Assembly (NCBI GenBank): GCA_964057225.1 | Contig: OZ059897.1 | Location: forward strand, 18,972,001-19,036,000 | Direction of reading: 5' to 3' | DNA length: 64,000 nt | Source: Auanema rhodensis | Taxonomy: Eukaryota; Nematoda; Chromadorea; Rhabditida; Rhabditidae | Shown: positions 10,522 to 24,400 of the stretch, piece by piece | How positions within the stretch are numbered: the first letter of the stretch is position 1 | How the letters are laid out: every line of letters starts with the position of its first letter | Translations under genes and position numbers: made by a program | The notes under the pieces: generated by a model | Databases searched by the model: none | Told to the model about the DNA's origin: nothing | Seen by the model: only the letters and a program-made list of their open reading frames with translations

Positions 10522-13424
10522 GATCGACGCAGCTTAAAAATCCGCATCGAATGCACTATACTACATTGAGAAACGCTTAATACAAAAATTAGTTATGATC
10601 GTTTGAAAAATGATGCATTAGTGTATGTTGAGTTTCCATGTACACTCAACATTGCTTCCAAAAACATTTTGACAAAAATTTTTTCGAAAAATTTCAGAAT
10701 AATTTAGCAAAAAGTAGATGTTTTTAGATTCCATTTTTCAAGGCAAAGACGATGGACAATGTTATTCAACGAAAAAATTAATTCTTCAGGGTGAAAATCG
10801 AGGATATAAGTGTGAACTTATATCAGTTGATATCTCGGTGCATTTTTAAGCTAGCGCAAATCTGATAACACAGATCGACGCAGCTTAAAAATCCGCATCG
10901 AATGCACTATACTACATTGAGAAACGCGTGATACAAAAATTAGTTATGATCGTTTGAAAAATGATGCATTAGTGTATGTTGAGTTTCCATGTACACTCAA
11001 CATTGCTTCCAAAAACATTTTGACAAAAAGTTTTTCGAAAAATTTCAAAATAATTTAGCAAAAAGTAGATGTTTTTAGATTCCTTTTTTCAAAGCAAAGA
11101 CGATGGACAATGTTATTCAACGAAAAAATTAATTCTTCAGGGTGAAAATCGAGGATATAAGTGTGAACTTATATCAGTTGATATCTCTGTGCATTTTTAA
11201 GCTAGCGCAAATCTGATAACACAGATCGACGCAGCTTAAAAATCCGCATCGAATGCACTATACTACATTGAGAAACGCTTAATACAAAAATTAGTTATGA
11301 TCGTTTGAAAAATGATGCATTAGTGTATGTTGAGTTTCCATGTACACTCAACATTGCTTCCAAAAACATTTTGACAAAAATTTTTTCGAAAAATTTCAAA
11401 ATAATTTAGCAAAAAATAGATGTTTTTAGATTCCATTTTTCAAGGCAAAGACGATGGACAATGTTATTCAACGAAAAAATTAATTCTTCAGGGTGAAAAT
11501 CGAGGATATAAGTGTGAACTTATATCAGTTGATATCTCGGTGCATTTTTAAGCTAGCGCAAATCTGATAACACAGATCGACGCAGCTTAAAAATCCGCAT
11601 CGAATGCACTATACTACATTGAGAAACGCTTAATACAAAAATTAGCTATGATCGTTTGAAAAATGATGCATTAGTGTATGTTGAGTTTCCATGTACACTC
11701 AACATTGCTTCCAAAAACATTTTGACAAAAAGTTTTTCGAAAAATTTCAAAATAATTTAGCAAAAAGTAGATGTTTTTAGATTCCTTTTTTCAAGGCAAA
11801 GACGATGGACAATGTTATTCAACGAAAAAATTAATTCTTCAGGGTGAAAATCGAGGATATAAGTGTGAACTTATATCAGTTGATATCTCGGTGCATTTTT
11901 AAGCTAGCGCAAATCTGATAACACAGATCGACGCAGCTTAAAAATCCGCATCGAATGCACTATACTACATTAAGAAACACTTGATACAAAAATTAGTTAT
12001 GATCGTTTGAAAAATGATGCATTAGTGTATGTTGAGTTTCCATGTACACTCAACATTGCTTCCAAAAACATTTTGACAAAAATTTTTTCGAAAAATTTCA
12101 GAATAATTTAGCAAAAAGTAGATGTTTTTAGATTCCATTTTTCAAGGCAAAGACGATGGACAATGTTATTCAACGAAGAAATTAATTCTTCAGGGTGAAA
12201 ATCGAGGATATAAGTGTGAACTTATATCAGTTGATATCTCGGTGCATTTTTAAGCTAGCGCAAATCTGATAACACAGATCGACGCAGCTTAAAAATCCGC
12301 ATCGAATGCACTATACTACATTGAGAAACGCTTAATACAAAAATTAGTTATGATCGTTTGAAAAATGATGCATTAGTGTATGTTGAGTTTCCATGTACAC
12401 TCAACATTGCTTCCAAAAACATTTTGACAAAAATTTTTTCGAAAAATTTCAAAATAATTTAGCGAAAAGTAGATGTTTTTAGATTCCATTTTTCAAGGCA
12501 AAGACGATGGACAATGTTATTCAACGAAAAAATTAATTCTTCAGGGTGAAAATCGAGGATATAAGTGTGAACTTATATCAGTTGATATCTCGGTGCATTT
12601 TTAAGCTAGCGCAAATCTGATAACACAGATCGACGCAGCTTAAAAATCCGCATCGAATGCACTATACTACATTAAGAAACGCTTGATACAAGAATTAGTT
12701 ATGATCGTTTGAAAAATGATGCATTAGTGTATGTTGAGTTTCCATGTACACTCAACATTGCTTCCAAAAACATTTTGACAAAAATTTTTTCGAAAAATTT
12801 CAGAATAATTTAGCAAAAAGTAGATGTTTTTAGATTCCATTTTTCAAGGCAAAGACGATGGACAATGTTATTCAACGAAAAAATTAATTCTTCAGGGTGA
12901 AAATCGAGGATATAAGTGTGAACTTATATCAGTTGATATCTCGGTGCATTTTTAAGCTAGCGCAAATCTGATAACACAGATCGACGCAGCTTAAAAATCC
13001 GCATCGAATGCACTATACTACATTGAGAAACGCGTGATACAAAAATTAGTTATGATCGTTTGAAAAATGATGCATTAGTGTATGTTGAGTTTCCATGTAC
13101 ACTCAACATTGCTTCCAAAAACATTTTGACAAAAAGTTTTTCGAAAAATTTCAAAATAATTTAGCGAAAAGTAGATGTTTTTAGATTCCATTTTTCAAGG
13201 CAAAGACGATGGACAATGTTATTCAACGAAAAAATTAATTCTTCAGGGTGAAAATCGAGGATATAAGTGTGAACTTATATCAGTTGATATCTCGGTGCAT
13301 TTTTAAGCTAGCGCAAATCTGATAACACAGATCGACGCAGCTTAAAAATCCGCATCGAATGCACTATACTACATTAAGAAACGCTTGATACAAGAATTAG
13401 TTATGATCGTTTGAAAAATGATGT
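10522..13424 (+). repeat. Mixed satellite monomers, no clear HOR
   Basis: Eight monomers and part of a ninth mix the gagaaacgcttaatac, cgcgtgatac, cacttgatac and cgcttgatacaagaatt forms. The offset-158 G variant (aaaaagttttt) first appears here, at the monomer starting 10873. Private changes include caaagcaaag and tctctgtgc (both in the 10873 copy) and attagctatg (near 11641). The segment looks like the source from which the 5-mer to its right was assembled. Confidence 0.7.
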
Positions 13425-16400
13425 ATTAGTGTATGTTGAGTTTCCATGTACACTCAACATTGCTTCCAAAAACATTTTGACAAAAATTTTTTCGAAAAAT
13501 TTCAGAATAATTTAGCAAAAAGTAGATGTTTTTAGATTCCATTTTTCAAGGCAAAGACGATGGACAATGTTATTCAACGAAAAAATTAATTCTTCAGGGT
13601 GAAAATCGAGGATATAAGTGTGAACTTATATCAGTTGATATCTCGGTGCATTTTTAAGCTAGCGCAAATCTGATAACACAGATCGACGCAGCTTAAAAAT
13701 CCGCATCGAATGCACTATACTACATTGAGAAACGCGTGATACAAAAATTAGTTATGATCGTTTGAAAAATGATGCATTAGTGTATGTTGAGTTTCCATGT
13801 ACACTCAACATTGCTTCCAAAAACATTTTGACAAAAAGTTTTTCGAAAAATTTCAAAATAATTTAGCAAAAAGTAGATGTTTTTAGATTCCTTTTTTCAA
13901 GGCAAAGACGATGGACAATGTTATTCAACGAAAAAATTAATTCTTCAGGGTGAAAATCGAGGATATAAGTGTGAACTTATATCAGTTGATATCTCGGTGC
14001 ATTTTTAAGCTAGCGCAAATCTGATAACACAGATCGACGCAGCTTAAAAATCCGCATCGAATGCACTATACTACATTAAGAAACACTTGATACAAAAATT
14101 AGTTATGATCGTTTGAAAAATGATGCATTAGTGTATGTTGAGTTTCCATGTACACTCAACATTGCTTCCAAAAACATTTTGACAAAAATTTTTTCGAAAA
14201 ATTTCGAAATAATTTAGCGAAAAGTAGATGTTTTTAGATTCCATTTTTCAAGGCAAAGACGATGGACAATGTTATTCAACGAAAAAATTAATTCTTCAGG
14301 GTGAAAATCGAGGATATAAGTGTGAACTTATATCAGTTGATATCTCGGTGCATTTTTAAGCTAGCGCAAATCTGATAACACAGATCGACGCAGCTTAAAA
14401 ATCCGCATCGAATGCACTATACTACATTGAGAAACGCTTAATACAAAAATTAGTTATGATCGTTTGAAAAATGATGCATTAGTGTATGTTGAGTTTCCAT
14501 GTACACTCAACATTGCTTCCAAAAACATTTTGACAAAAATTTTTTCGAAAAATTTCAAAATAATTTAGCAAAAAATAGATGTTTTTAGATTCCATTTTTC
14601 AAGGCAAAGACGATGGACAATGTTATTCAACGAAAAAATTAATTCTTCAGGGTGAAAATCGAGGATATAAGTGTGAACTTATATCAGTTGATATCTCGGT
14701 GCATTTTTAAGCTAGCGCAAATCTGATAACACAGATCGACGCAGCTTAAAAATCCGCATCGAATGCACTATACTACATTGAGAAACGCTTAATACAAAAA
14801 TTAGTTATGATCGTTTGAAAAATGATGCATTAGTGTATGTTGAGTTTCCATGTACACTCAACATTGCTTCCAAAAACATTTTGACAAAAATTTTTTCGAA
14901 AAATTTCAAAATAATTTAGCGAAAAGTAGATGTTTTTAGATTCCATTTTTCAAGGCAAAGACGATGGACAATGTTATTCAACGAAAAAATTAATTCTTCA
15001 GGGTGAAAATCGAGGATATAAGTGTGAACTTATATCAGTTGATATCTCGGTGCATTTTTAAGCTAGCGCAAATCTGATAACACAGATCGACGCAGCTTAA
15101 AAATCCGCATCGAATGCACTATACTACATTAAGAAACGCTTGATACAAGAATTAGTTATGATCGTTTGAAAAATGATGCATTAGTGTATGTTGAGTTTCC
15201 ATGTACACTCAACATTGCTTCCAAAAACATTTTGACAAAAATTTTTTCGAAAAATTTCAGAATAATTTAGCAAAAAGTAGATGTTTTTAGATTCCATTTT
15301 TCAAGGCAAAGACGATGGACAATGTTATTCAACGAAAAAATTAATTCTTCAGGGTGAAAATCGAGGATATAAGTGTGAACTTATATCAGTTGATATCTCG
15401 GTGCATTTTTAAGCTAGCGCAAATCTGATAACACAGATCGACGCAGCTTAAAAATCCGCATCGAATGCACTATACTACATTGAGAAACGCGTGATACAAA
15501 AATTAGTTATGATCGTTTGAAAAATGATGCATTAGTGTATGTTGAGTTTCCATGTACACTCAACATTGCTTCCAAAAACATTTTGACAAAAAGTTTTTCG
15601 AAAAATTTCAAAATAATTTAGCAAAAAGTAGATGTTTTTAGATTCCTTTTTTCAAGGCAAAGACGATGGACAATGTTATTCAACGAAAAAATTAATTCTT
15701 CAGGGTGAAAATCGAGGATATAAGTGTGAACTTATATCAGTTGATATCTCGGTGCATTTTTAAGCTAGCGCAAATCTGATAACACAGATCGACGCAGCTT
15801 AAAAATCCGCATCGAATGCACTATACTACATTAAGAAACACTTGATACAAAAATTAGTTATGATCGTTTGAAAAATGATGCATTAGTGTATGTTGAGTTT
15901 CCATGTACACTCAACATTGCTTCCAAAAACATTTTGACAAAAATTTTTTCGAAAAATTTCGAAATAATTTAGCGAAAAGTAGATGTTTTTAGATTCCATT
16001 TTTCAAGGCAAAGACGATGGACAATGTTATTCAACGAAAAAATTAATTCTTCAGGGTGAAAATCGAGGATATAAGTGTGAACTTATATCAGTTGATATCT
16101 CGGTGCATTTTTAAGCTAGCGCAAATCTGATAACACAGATCGACGCAGCTTAAAAATCCGCATCGAATGCACTATACTACATTGAGAAACGCTTAATACA
16201 AAAATTAGTTATGATCGTTTGAAAAATGATGCATTAGTGTATGTTGAGTTTCCATGTACACTCAACATTGCTTCCAAAAACATTTTGACAAAAATTTTTT
16301 CGAAAAATTTCAAAATAATTTAGCAAAAAATAGATGTTTTTAGATTCCATTTTTCAAGGCAAAGACGATGGACAATGTTATTCAACGAAAAAATTAATTC

Positions 16401-17715
16401 TTCAGGGTGAAAATCGAGGATATAAGTGTGAACTTATATCAGTTGATATCTCGGTGCATTTTTAAGCTAGCGCAAATCTGATAACACAGATCGACGCAGC
16501 TTAAAAATCCGCATCGAATGCACTATACTACATTGAGAAACGCTTAATACAAAAATTAGTTATGATCGTTTGAAAAATGATGCATTAGTGTATGTTGAGT
16601 TTCCATGTACACTCAACATTGCTTCCAAAAACATTTTGACAAAAATTTTTTCGAAAAATTTCAAAATAATTTAGCGAAAAGTAGATGTTTTTAGATTCCA
16701 TTTTTCAAGGCAAAGACGATGGACAATGTTATTCAACGAAAAAATTAATTCTTCAGGGTGAAAATCGAGGATATAAGTGTGAACTTATATCAGTTGATAT
16801 CTCGGTGCATTTTTAAGCTAGCGCAAATCTGATAACACAGATCGACGCAGCTTAAAAATCCGCATCGAATGCACTATACTACATTAAGAAACGCTTGATA
16901 CAAGAATTAGTTATGATCGTTTGAAAAATGATGCATTAGTGTATGTTGAGTTTCCATGTACACTCAACATTGCTTCCAAAAACATTTTGACAAAAATTTT
17001 TTCGAAAAATTTCAGAATAATTTAGCAAAAAGTAGATGTTTTTAGATTCCATTTTTCAAGGCAAAGACGATGGACAATGTTATTCAACGAAAAAATTAAT
17101 TCTTCAGGGTGAAAATCGAGGATATAAGTGTGAACTTATATCAGTTGATATCTCGGTGCATTTTTAAGCTAGCGCAAATCTGATAACACAGATCGACGCA
17201 GCTTAAAAATCCGCATCGAATGCACTATACTACATTGAGAAACGCGTGATACAAAAATTAGTTATGATCGTTTGAAAAATGATGCATTAGTGTATGTTGA
17301 GTTTCCATGTACACTCAACATTGCTTCCAAAAACATTTTGACAAAAAGTTTTTCGAAAAATTTCAAAATAATTTAGCAAAAAGTAGATGTTTTTAGATTC
17401 CTTTTTTCAAGGCAAAGACGATGGACAATGTTATTCAACGAAAAAATTAATTCTTCAGGGTGAAAATCGAGGATATAAGTGTGAACTTATATCAGTTGAT
17501 ATCTCGGTGCATTTTTAAGCTAGCGCAAATCTGATAACACAGATCGACGCAGCTTAAAAATCCGCATCGAATGCACTATACTACATTAAGAAACACTTGA
17601 TACAAAAATTAGTTATGATCGTTTGAAAAATGATGCATTAGTGTATGTTGAGTTTCCATGTACACTCAACATTGCTTCCAAAAACATTTTGACAAAAATT
17701 TTTTCGAAAAATTTC
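13425..17715 (+). repeat. Pentamer HOR, 1755-bp period, about 2.4 copies
   Basis: By diagnostic sites 13425-15960 equals 15180-17715, a shift of exactly five monomers. The unit, from the monomer at 13681, is: cgcgtgatac with offset 158 G and 212 T; cacttgatac with 175 G and 188 G; cgcttaatac with 193 A; cgcttaatac with 188 G; and cgcttgatacaagaatt with 176 G. The left limit is a private T in gatgtattag (monomer 13330). The right limit is offset 175 of the monomer at 17542. Identity by eye covers every variable site, which points to a recent tandem duplication. Confidence 0.88.
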
Positions 17716-17892
17716 AGAATAATTTAGCAAAAAGTAGATGTTTTTAGATTCCTTTTTTCAAGGCAAAGACGATGGACAATGTTATTCAACGAAAAAATTA
17801 TTTCTTCAGGGTGAAAATCGAGGATATAAGTGTGAACTTATATCAGTTGATATCTCGGTGCATTTTTAAGCTAGCGCAAATCTGATAACACA

Positions 17893-19998
17893 GATCGACG
17901 CAGCTTAAAAATCCGCATCGAATGCACTATACTACATTGAGAAACGCTTAATACAAAAATTAGTTATGATCGTTTGAAAAATGATGCATTAGTGTATGTT
18001 GAGTTTCCATGTACACTCAACATTGCTTCCAAAAACATTTTGACAAAAATTTTTTCGAAAAATTTCGAAATAATTTAGCAAAAAGTAGATGTTTTTAGAT
18101 TCCATTTTTCAAGGCAAAGACGATGGACAATGTTATTCAACGAAAAAATTATTTCTTCAGGGTGAAAATCGAGGATATAAGTGTGAACTTATATCAGTTG
18201 ATATCTCGGTGCATTTTTAAGCTAGCGCAAATCTGATAACACAGATCGACGCAGCTTAAAAATCCGCATCGAATGCACTATACTACATTAAGAAACACTT
18301 GATACAAAAATTAGTTATGATCGTTTGAAAAATGATGCATTAGTGTATGTTGAGTTTCCATGTACACTCAACATTGCTTCCAAAAACATTTTGACAAAAA
18401 TTTTTTCGAAAAATTTCAAAATAATTTAGCAAAAAGTAGATGTTTTTAGATTCCTTTTTTCAAGGCAAAGACGATGGACAATGTTATTCAACGAAAAAAT
18501 TATTTTTTCAGGGTGAAAATCGAGGATATAAGTGTGAACTTATATCAGTTGATATCTCGGTGCATTTTTAAGCTAGCGCAAATCTGATAACACAGATCGA
18601 CGCAGCTTAAAAATCCGCATCGAATGCACTATACTACATTGAAAAACGCTTGATATAAAAATTAGTTATGATCGTTTGAAAAATGATGCATTAGTGTATG
18701 TTGAGTTTCCATGTACACTCAACATTGCTTCCAAAAACATTTTGACAAAAATTTTTTCGAAAAATTTCAGAATAATTTAGCAAAAAGTAGATGTTTTTAG
18801 ATTCCTTTTTTCAAGGCAAAGACGATGGACAATGTTATTCAACGAAAAAATTATTTCTTCAGGGTGAAAATCGAGGATATAAGTGTGAACTTATATCAGT
18901 TGATATCTCGGTGCATTTTTAAGCTAGCGCAAATCTGATAACACAGATCGACGCAGCTTAAAAATCCGCATCGAATGCACTATACTACATTGCGAAACGC
19001 TTAATACAAAAATTAGTTATGATCGTTTGAAAAATGATGCATTAGTGTATGTTGAGTTTCCATGTACACTCAACATTGCTTCCAAAAACATTTTGACAAA
19101 AATTTTTTCGAAAAATTTCGAAATAATTTAGCAAAAAGTAGATGTTTTTAGATTCCATTTTTCAAGGCAAAGACGATGGACAATGTTATTCAACGAAAAA
19201 ATTATTTCTTCAGGGTGAAAATCGAGGATATAAGTGTGAACTTATATCAGTTGATATCTCGGTGCATTTTTAAGCTAGCGCAAATCTGATAACACAGATC
19301 GACGCAGCTTAAAAATCCGCATCGAATGCACTATACTACATTAAGAAACACTTGATACAAAAATTAGTTATGATCGTTTGAAAAATGATGCATTAGTGTA
19401 TGTTGAGTTTCCATGTACACTCAACATTGCTTCCAAAAACATTTTGACAAAAATTTTTTCGAAAAATTTCAAAATAATTTAGCAAAAAGTAGATGTTTTT
19501 AGATTCCTTTTTTCAAGGCAAAGACGATGGACAATGTTATTCAACGAAAAAATTATTTCTTCAGGGTGAAAATCGAGGATATAAGTGTGAACTTATATCA
19601 GTTGATATCTCGGTGCATTTTTAAGCTAGCGCAAATCTGATAACACAGATCGACGCAGCTTAAAAATCCGCATCGAATGCACTATACTACATTGAAAAAC
19701 GCTTGATATAAAAATTAGTTATGATCGTTTGAAAAATGATGCATTAGTGTATGTTGAGTTTCCATGTACACTCAACATTGCTTCCAAAAACATTTTGACA
19801 AAAATTTTTTCGAAAAATTTCGAAATAATTTAGCAAAAAGTAGATGTTTTTAGATTCCATTTTTCAAGGCAAAGACGATGGACAATGTTATTCAACGAAA
19901 AAATTATTTCTTCAGGGTGAAAATCGAGGATATAAGTGTGAACTTATATCAGTTGATATCTCGGTGCATTTTTAAGCTAGCGCAAATCTGATAACACA
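17893..19998 (+). repeat. Trimer HOR, 1053-bp period, two copies
   Basis: Monomers at 17893, 18244 and 18595 match those at 18946, 19297 and 19648 in order: a cgcttaatac form with 175 G and 260 T, a cacttgatac form with 212 T and 260 T, and a gaaaaacgcttgatataaaaatt form. Differences are few: attgcgaaac near 18990, attattttttc near 18500, and 176 G / 212 T against 175 G / 212 A in the third member. The third type then recurs alone at 19999. Confidence 0.75.
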
Positions 19999-21402
19999 GA
20001 TCGACGCAGCTTAAAAATCCGCATCGAATGCACTATACTACATTGAAAAACGCTTGATATAAAAATTAGTTATGATCGTTTGAAAAATGATGCATTAGTG
20101 TATGTTGAGTTTCCATGTACACTCAACATTGCTTCCAAAAACATTTTGACAAAAATTTTTTCGAAAAATTTCGAAATAATTTAGCAAAAAGTAGATGTTT
20201 TTAGATTCCTTTTTTCAAGGCAAAGACGATGGACAATGTTATTCAACGAAAAAATTATTTCTTCAGGGTGAAAATCGAGGATATAAGTGTGAACTTATAT
20301 CAGTTGATATCTCGGTGCATTTTTAAGCTAGCGCAAATCTGATAACACAGATCGACGCAGCTTAAAAATCCGCATCGAATGCACTATACTACATTGAGAA
20401 ACGCGTGATACAAAAATTAGTTATGATCGTTTGAAAAATGATGCATTAGTGTATGTTGAGTTTCCATGTACACTCAACATTGCTTCCAAAAACATTTTGA
20501 CAAAAATTTTTTCGAAAAATTTCAAAATAATTTAGCAAAAAGTAGATGTTTTTAGATTCCATTTTTCAAGGCAAAGACGATGGACAATGTTATTCAACGA
20601 AAAAATTATTTCTTCAGGGTGAAAATCGAGGATATAAGTGTGAACTTATATCAGTTGATATCTCGGTGCATTTTTAAGCTAGCGCAAATCTGATAACACA
20701 GATCGACGCAGCTTAAAAATCCGCATCGAATGCACTATACTACATTAAGAAACACTTGATATAAAAATTAGTTATGATCGTTTGAAAAATGATGCATTAG
20801 TGTATGTTGAGTTTCCATGTACACTCAACATTGCTTCCAAAAACATTTTGACAAAAATTTTTTCGAAAAATTTCAAAATAATTTAGCAAAAAGTAGATGT
20901 TTTTAGATTCCTTTTTTCAAGGCAAAGACGATGGACAATGTTATTCAACGAAAAAATTATTTCTTCAGGGTGAAAATCGAGGATATAAGTGTGAACTTAT
21001 ATCAGTTGATATCTCGGTGCATTTTTAAGCTAGCGCAAATCTGATAACACAGATCGACGCAGCTTAAAAATCCGCATCGAATGCACTATACTACATTAAG
21101 AAACGCTTGATACAAAAATTAGTTATGATCGTTTGAAAAATGATGCATTAGTGTATGTTGAGTTTCCATGTACACTCAACATTGCTTCCAAAAACATTTT
21201 GACAAAAATTTTTTCGAAAAATTTCAAAATAATTTAGCAAAAAGTAGATGTTTTTAGATTCCTTTTTTCAAGGCAAAGACGATGGACAATGTTATTCAAC
21301 GAAAAAATTATTTCTTCAGGGTGAAAATCGAGGATATAAGTGTGAACTTATATCAGTTGATATCTCGGTGCATTTTTAAGCTAGCGCAAATCTGATAACA
21401 CA
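19999..21402 (+). repeat. Mixed satellite monomers, no HOR seen
   Basis: Four monomers, at 19999, 20350, 20701 and 21052, all with 260 T, carry gatataaaaatt, cgcgtgatac, cacttgatataaaaatt and cgcttgatac in variable box 1. The combination cacttgatata at 20701 looks like a recombinant of two neighbouring types. Confidence 0.7.
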
Positions 21403-24400
21403 GATCGACGCAGCTTAAAAATCCGCATCGAATGCACTATACTACATTGAGAAACGCGTGATACAAAAATTAGTTATGATCGTTTGAAAAATGATGCATT
21501 AGTGTATGTTGAGTTTCCATGTACACTCAACATTGCTTCCAAAAACATTTTGACAAAAATTTTTTCGAAAAATTTCAAAATAATTTAGCAAAAAGTAGAT
21601 GTTTTTAGATTCCATTTTTCAAGGCAAAGACGATGGACAATGTTATTCAACGAAAAAATTAATTCTTCAGGGTGAAAATCGAGGATATAAGTGTGAACTT
21701 ATATCAGTTGATATCTCGGTGCATTTTTAAGCTAGCGCAAATCTGATAACACAGATCGACGCAGCTTAAAAATCCGCATCGAATGCACTATACTACATTA
21801 AGAAACGCTTGATACAAGAATTAGTTATGATCGTTTGAAAAATGATGCATTAGTGTATGTTGAGTTTCCATGTACACTCAACATTGCTTCCAAAAACATT
21901 TTGACAAAAATTTTTTCGAAAAATTTCAGAATAATTCAGCAAAAAGTAGATGTTTTTAGATTCCATTTTTCAAGGCAAAGACGATGGACAATGTTATTCA
22001 ACGAAGAAATTAATTCTTCAGGGTGAAAATCGAGGATATAAGTGTGAACTTATATCAGTTGATATCTCGGTGCATTTTTAAGCTAGCGCAAATCTGATAA
22101 CACAGATCGACGCAGCTTAAAAATCCGCATCGAATGCACTATACTACATTGAGAAACGCGTGATACAAAAATTAGTTATGATCGTTTGAAAAATGATGCA
22201 TTAGTGTATGTTGAGTTTCCATGTACACTCAACATTGCTTCCAAAAACATTTTGACAAAAATTTTTTCGAAAAATTTCGAAATAATTTAGCAAAAAGTAG
22301 ATGTTTTTAGATTCCTTTTTTCAAGGCAAAGACGATGGACAATGTTATTCAACGAAAAAATTATTTCTTCAGGGTGAAAATCGAGGATATAAGTGTGAAC
22401 TTATATCAGTTGATATCTCGGTGCATTTTTAAGCTAGCGCAAATCTGATAACACAGATCGACGCAGCTTAAAAATCCGCATCGAATGCACTATACTACAT
22501 TAAGAAACACTTGATACAAAAATTAGTTATGATCGTTTGAAAAATGATGCATTAGTGTATGTTGAGTTTCCATGTACACTCAACATTGCTTCCAAAAACA
22601 TTTTGACAAAAATTTTTTCGAAAAATTTCAAAATAATTTAGCAAAAAGTAGATGTTTTTAGATTCCATTTTTCAAGGCAAAGACGATGGACAATGTTATT
22701 CAACGAAAAAATTAATTCTTCAGGGTGAAAATCGAGGATATAAGTGTGAACTTATATCAGTTGATATCTCGGTGCATTTTTAAGCTAGCGCAAATCTGAT
22801 AACACAGATCGACGCAGCTTAAAAATCCGCATCGAATGCACTATACTACATTGAAAAACGCTTAATACAAAAATTAGTTATGATCGTTTGAAAAATGATG
22901 CATTAGTGTATGTTGAGTTTCCATGTACACTCAACATTGCTTCCAAAAACATTTTGACAAAAATTTTTTCGAAAAATTTCGAAATAATTTAGCAAAAAGT
23001 AGATGTTTTTAGATTCCTTTTTTCAAGGCAAAGACGATGGACAATGTTATTCAACGAAAAAATTATTTCTTCAGGGTGAAAATCGAGGATATAAGTGTGA
23101 ACTTATATCAGTTGATATCTCGGTGCATTTTTAAGCTAGCGCAAATCTGATAACACAGATCGACGCAGCTTAAAAATTCGCATCGAATGCACTATACTAC
23201 ATTAAGAAACGCTTGATACAAGAATTACTTATGATCGTTTGAAAAATGATGCATTAGTGTATGTTGAGTTTCCATGTACACTCAACATTGCTTCCAAAAA
23301 CATTTTGACAAAAATTTTTTCGAAAAATTTCAGAATAATTTAGCAAAAAGTAGATGTTTTTAGATTCCATTTTTCAAGGCAAAGACGATGGACAATGTTA
23401 TTCAACGAAGAAATTAATTCTTCAGGGTGAAAATCGAGGATATAAGTGTGAACTTATATCAGTTGATATCTCGGTGCATTTTTAAGCTAGCGCAAATCTG
23501 ATAACACAGATCGACGCAGCTTAAAAATCCGCATCGAATGCACTATACTACATTGAGAAACGCGTGAAACAAAAATTAGTTATGATCGTTTGAAAAATGA
23601 TGCATTAGTGTATGTTGAGTTTCCATGTACACTCAACATTGCTTCCAAAAACATTTTGACAAAAATTTTTTCGAAAAATTTCAGAATAATTTAGCAAAAA
23701 GTAGATGTTTTTAGATTCCATTTTTCAAGGCAAAGACGATGGACAATGTTATTCAACGAAGAAATTAATTCTTCAGGGTGAAAATCGAGGATATAAGTGT
23801 GAACTTATATCAGTTGATATCTCGGTGCATTTTTAAGCTAGCGCAAATCTGATAACACAGATCGACGCAGCTTAAAAATCCGCATCGAATGCACTATACT
23901 ACATTGAGAAACGCGTGATACAAAAATTAGTTATGATCGTTTGAAAAATGATGCATTAGTGTATGTTGAGTTTCCATGTACACTCAACATTGCTTCCAAA
24001 AACATTTTGACAAAAATTTTTTCGAAAAATTTCGAAATAATTTAGCAAAAAGTAGATGTTTTTAGATTCCTTTTTTCAAGGCAAAGACGATGGACAATGT
24101 TATTCAACGAAAAAATTATTTCTTCAGGGTGAAAATCGAGGATATAAGTGTGAACTTATATCAGTTGATATCTCGGTGCATTTTTAAGCTAGCGCAAATC
24201 TGATAACACAGATCGACGCAGCTTAAAAATCCGCATCGAATGCACTATACTACATTAAGAAACACTTGATACAAAAATTAGTTATGATCGTTTGAAAAAT
24301 GATGCATTAGTGTATGTTGAGTTTCCATGTACACTCAACATTGCTTCCAAAAACATTTTGACAAAAATTTTTTCGAAAAATTTCAAAATAATTTAGCAAA

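Noticed and set aside
21835-22026. 63-codon open frame in the monomer at 21754
   Set aside because: It needs a TTG start and exists only because one T-to-C change (attcagc near 21936) removes a stop present in all other monomers. Chance.
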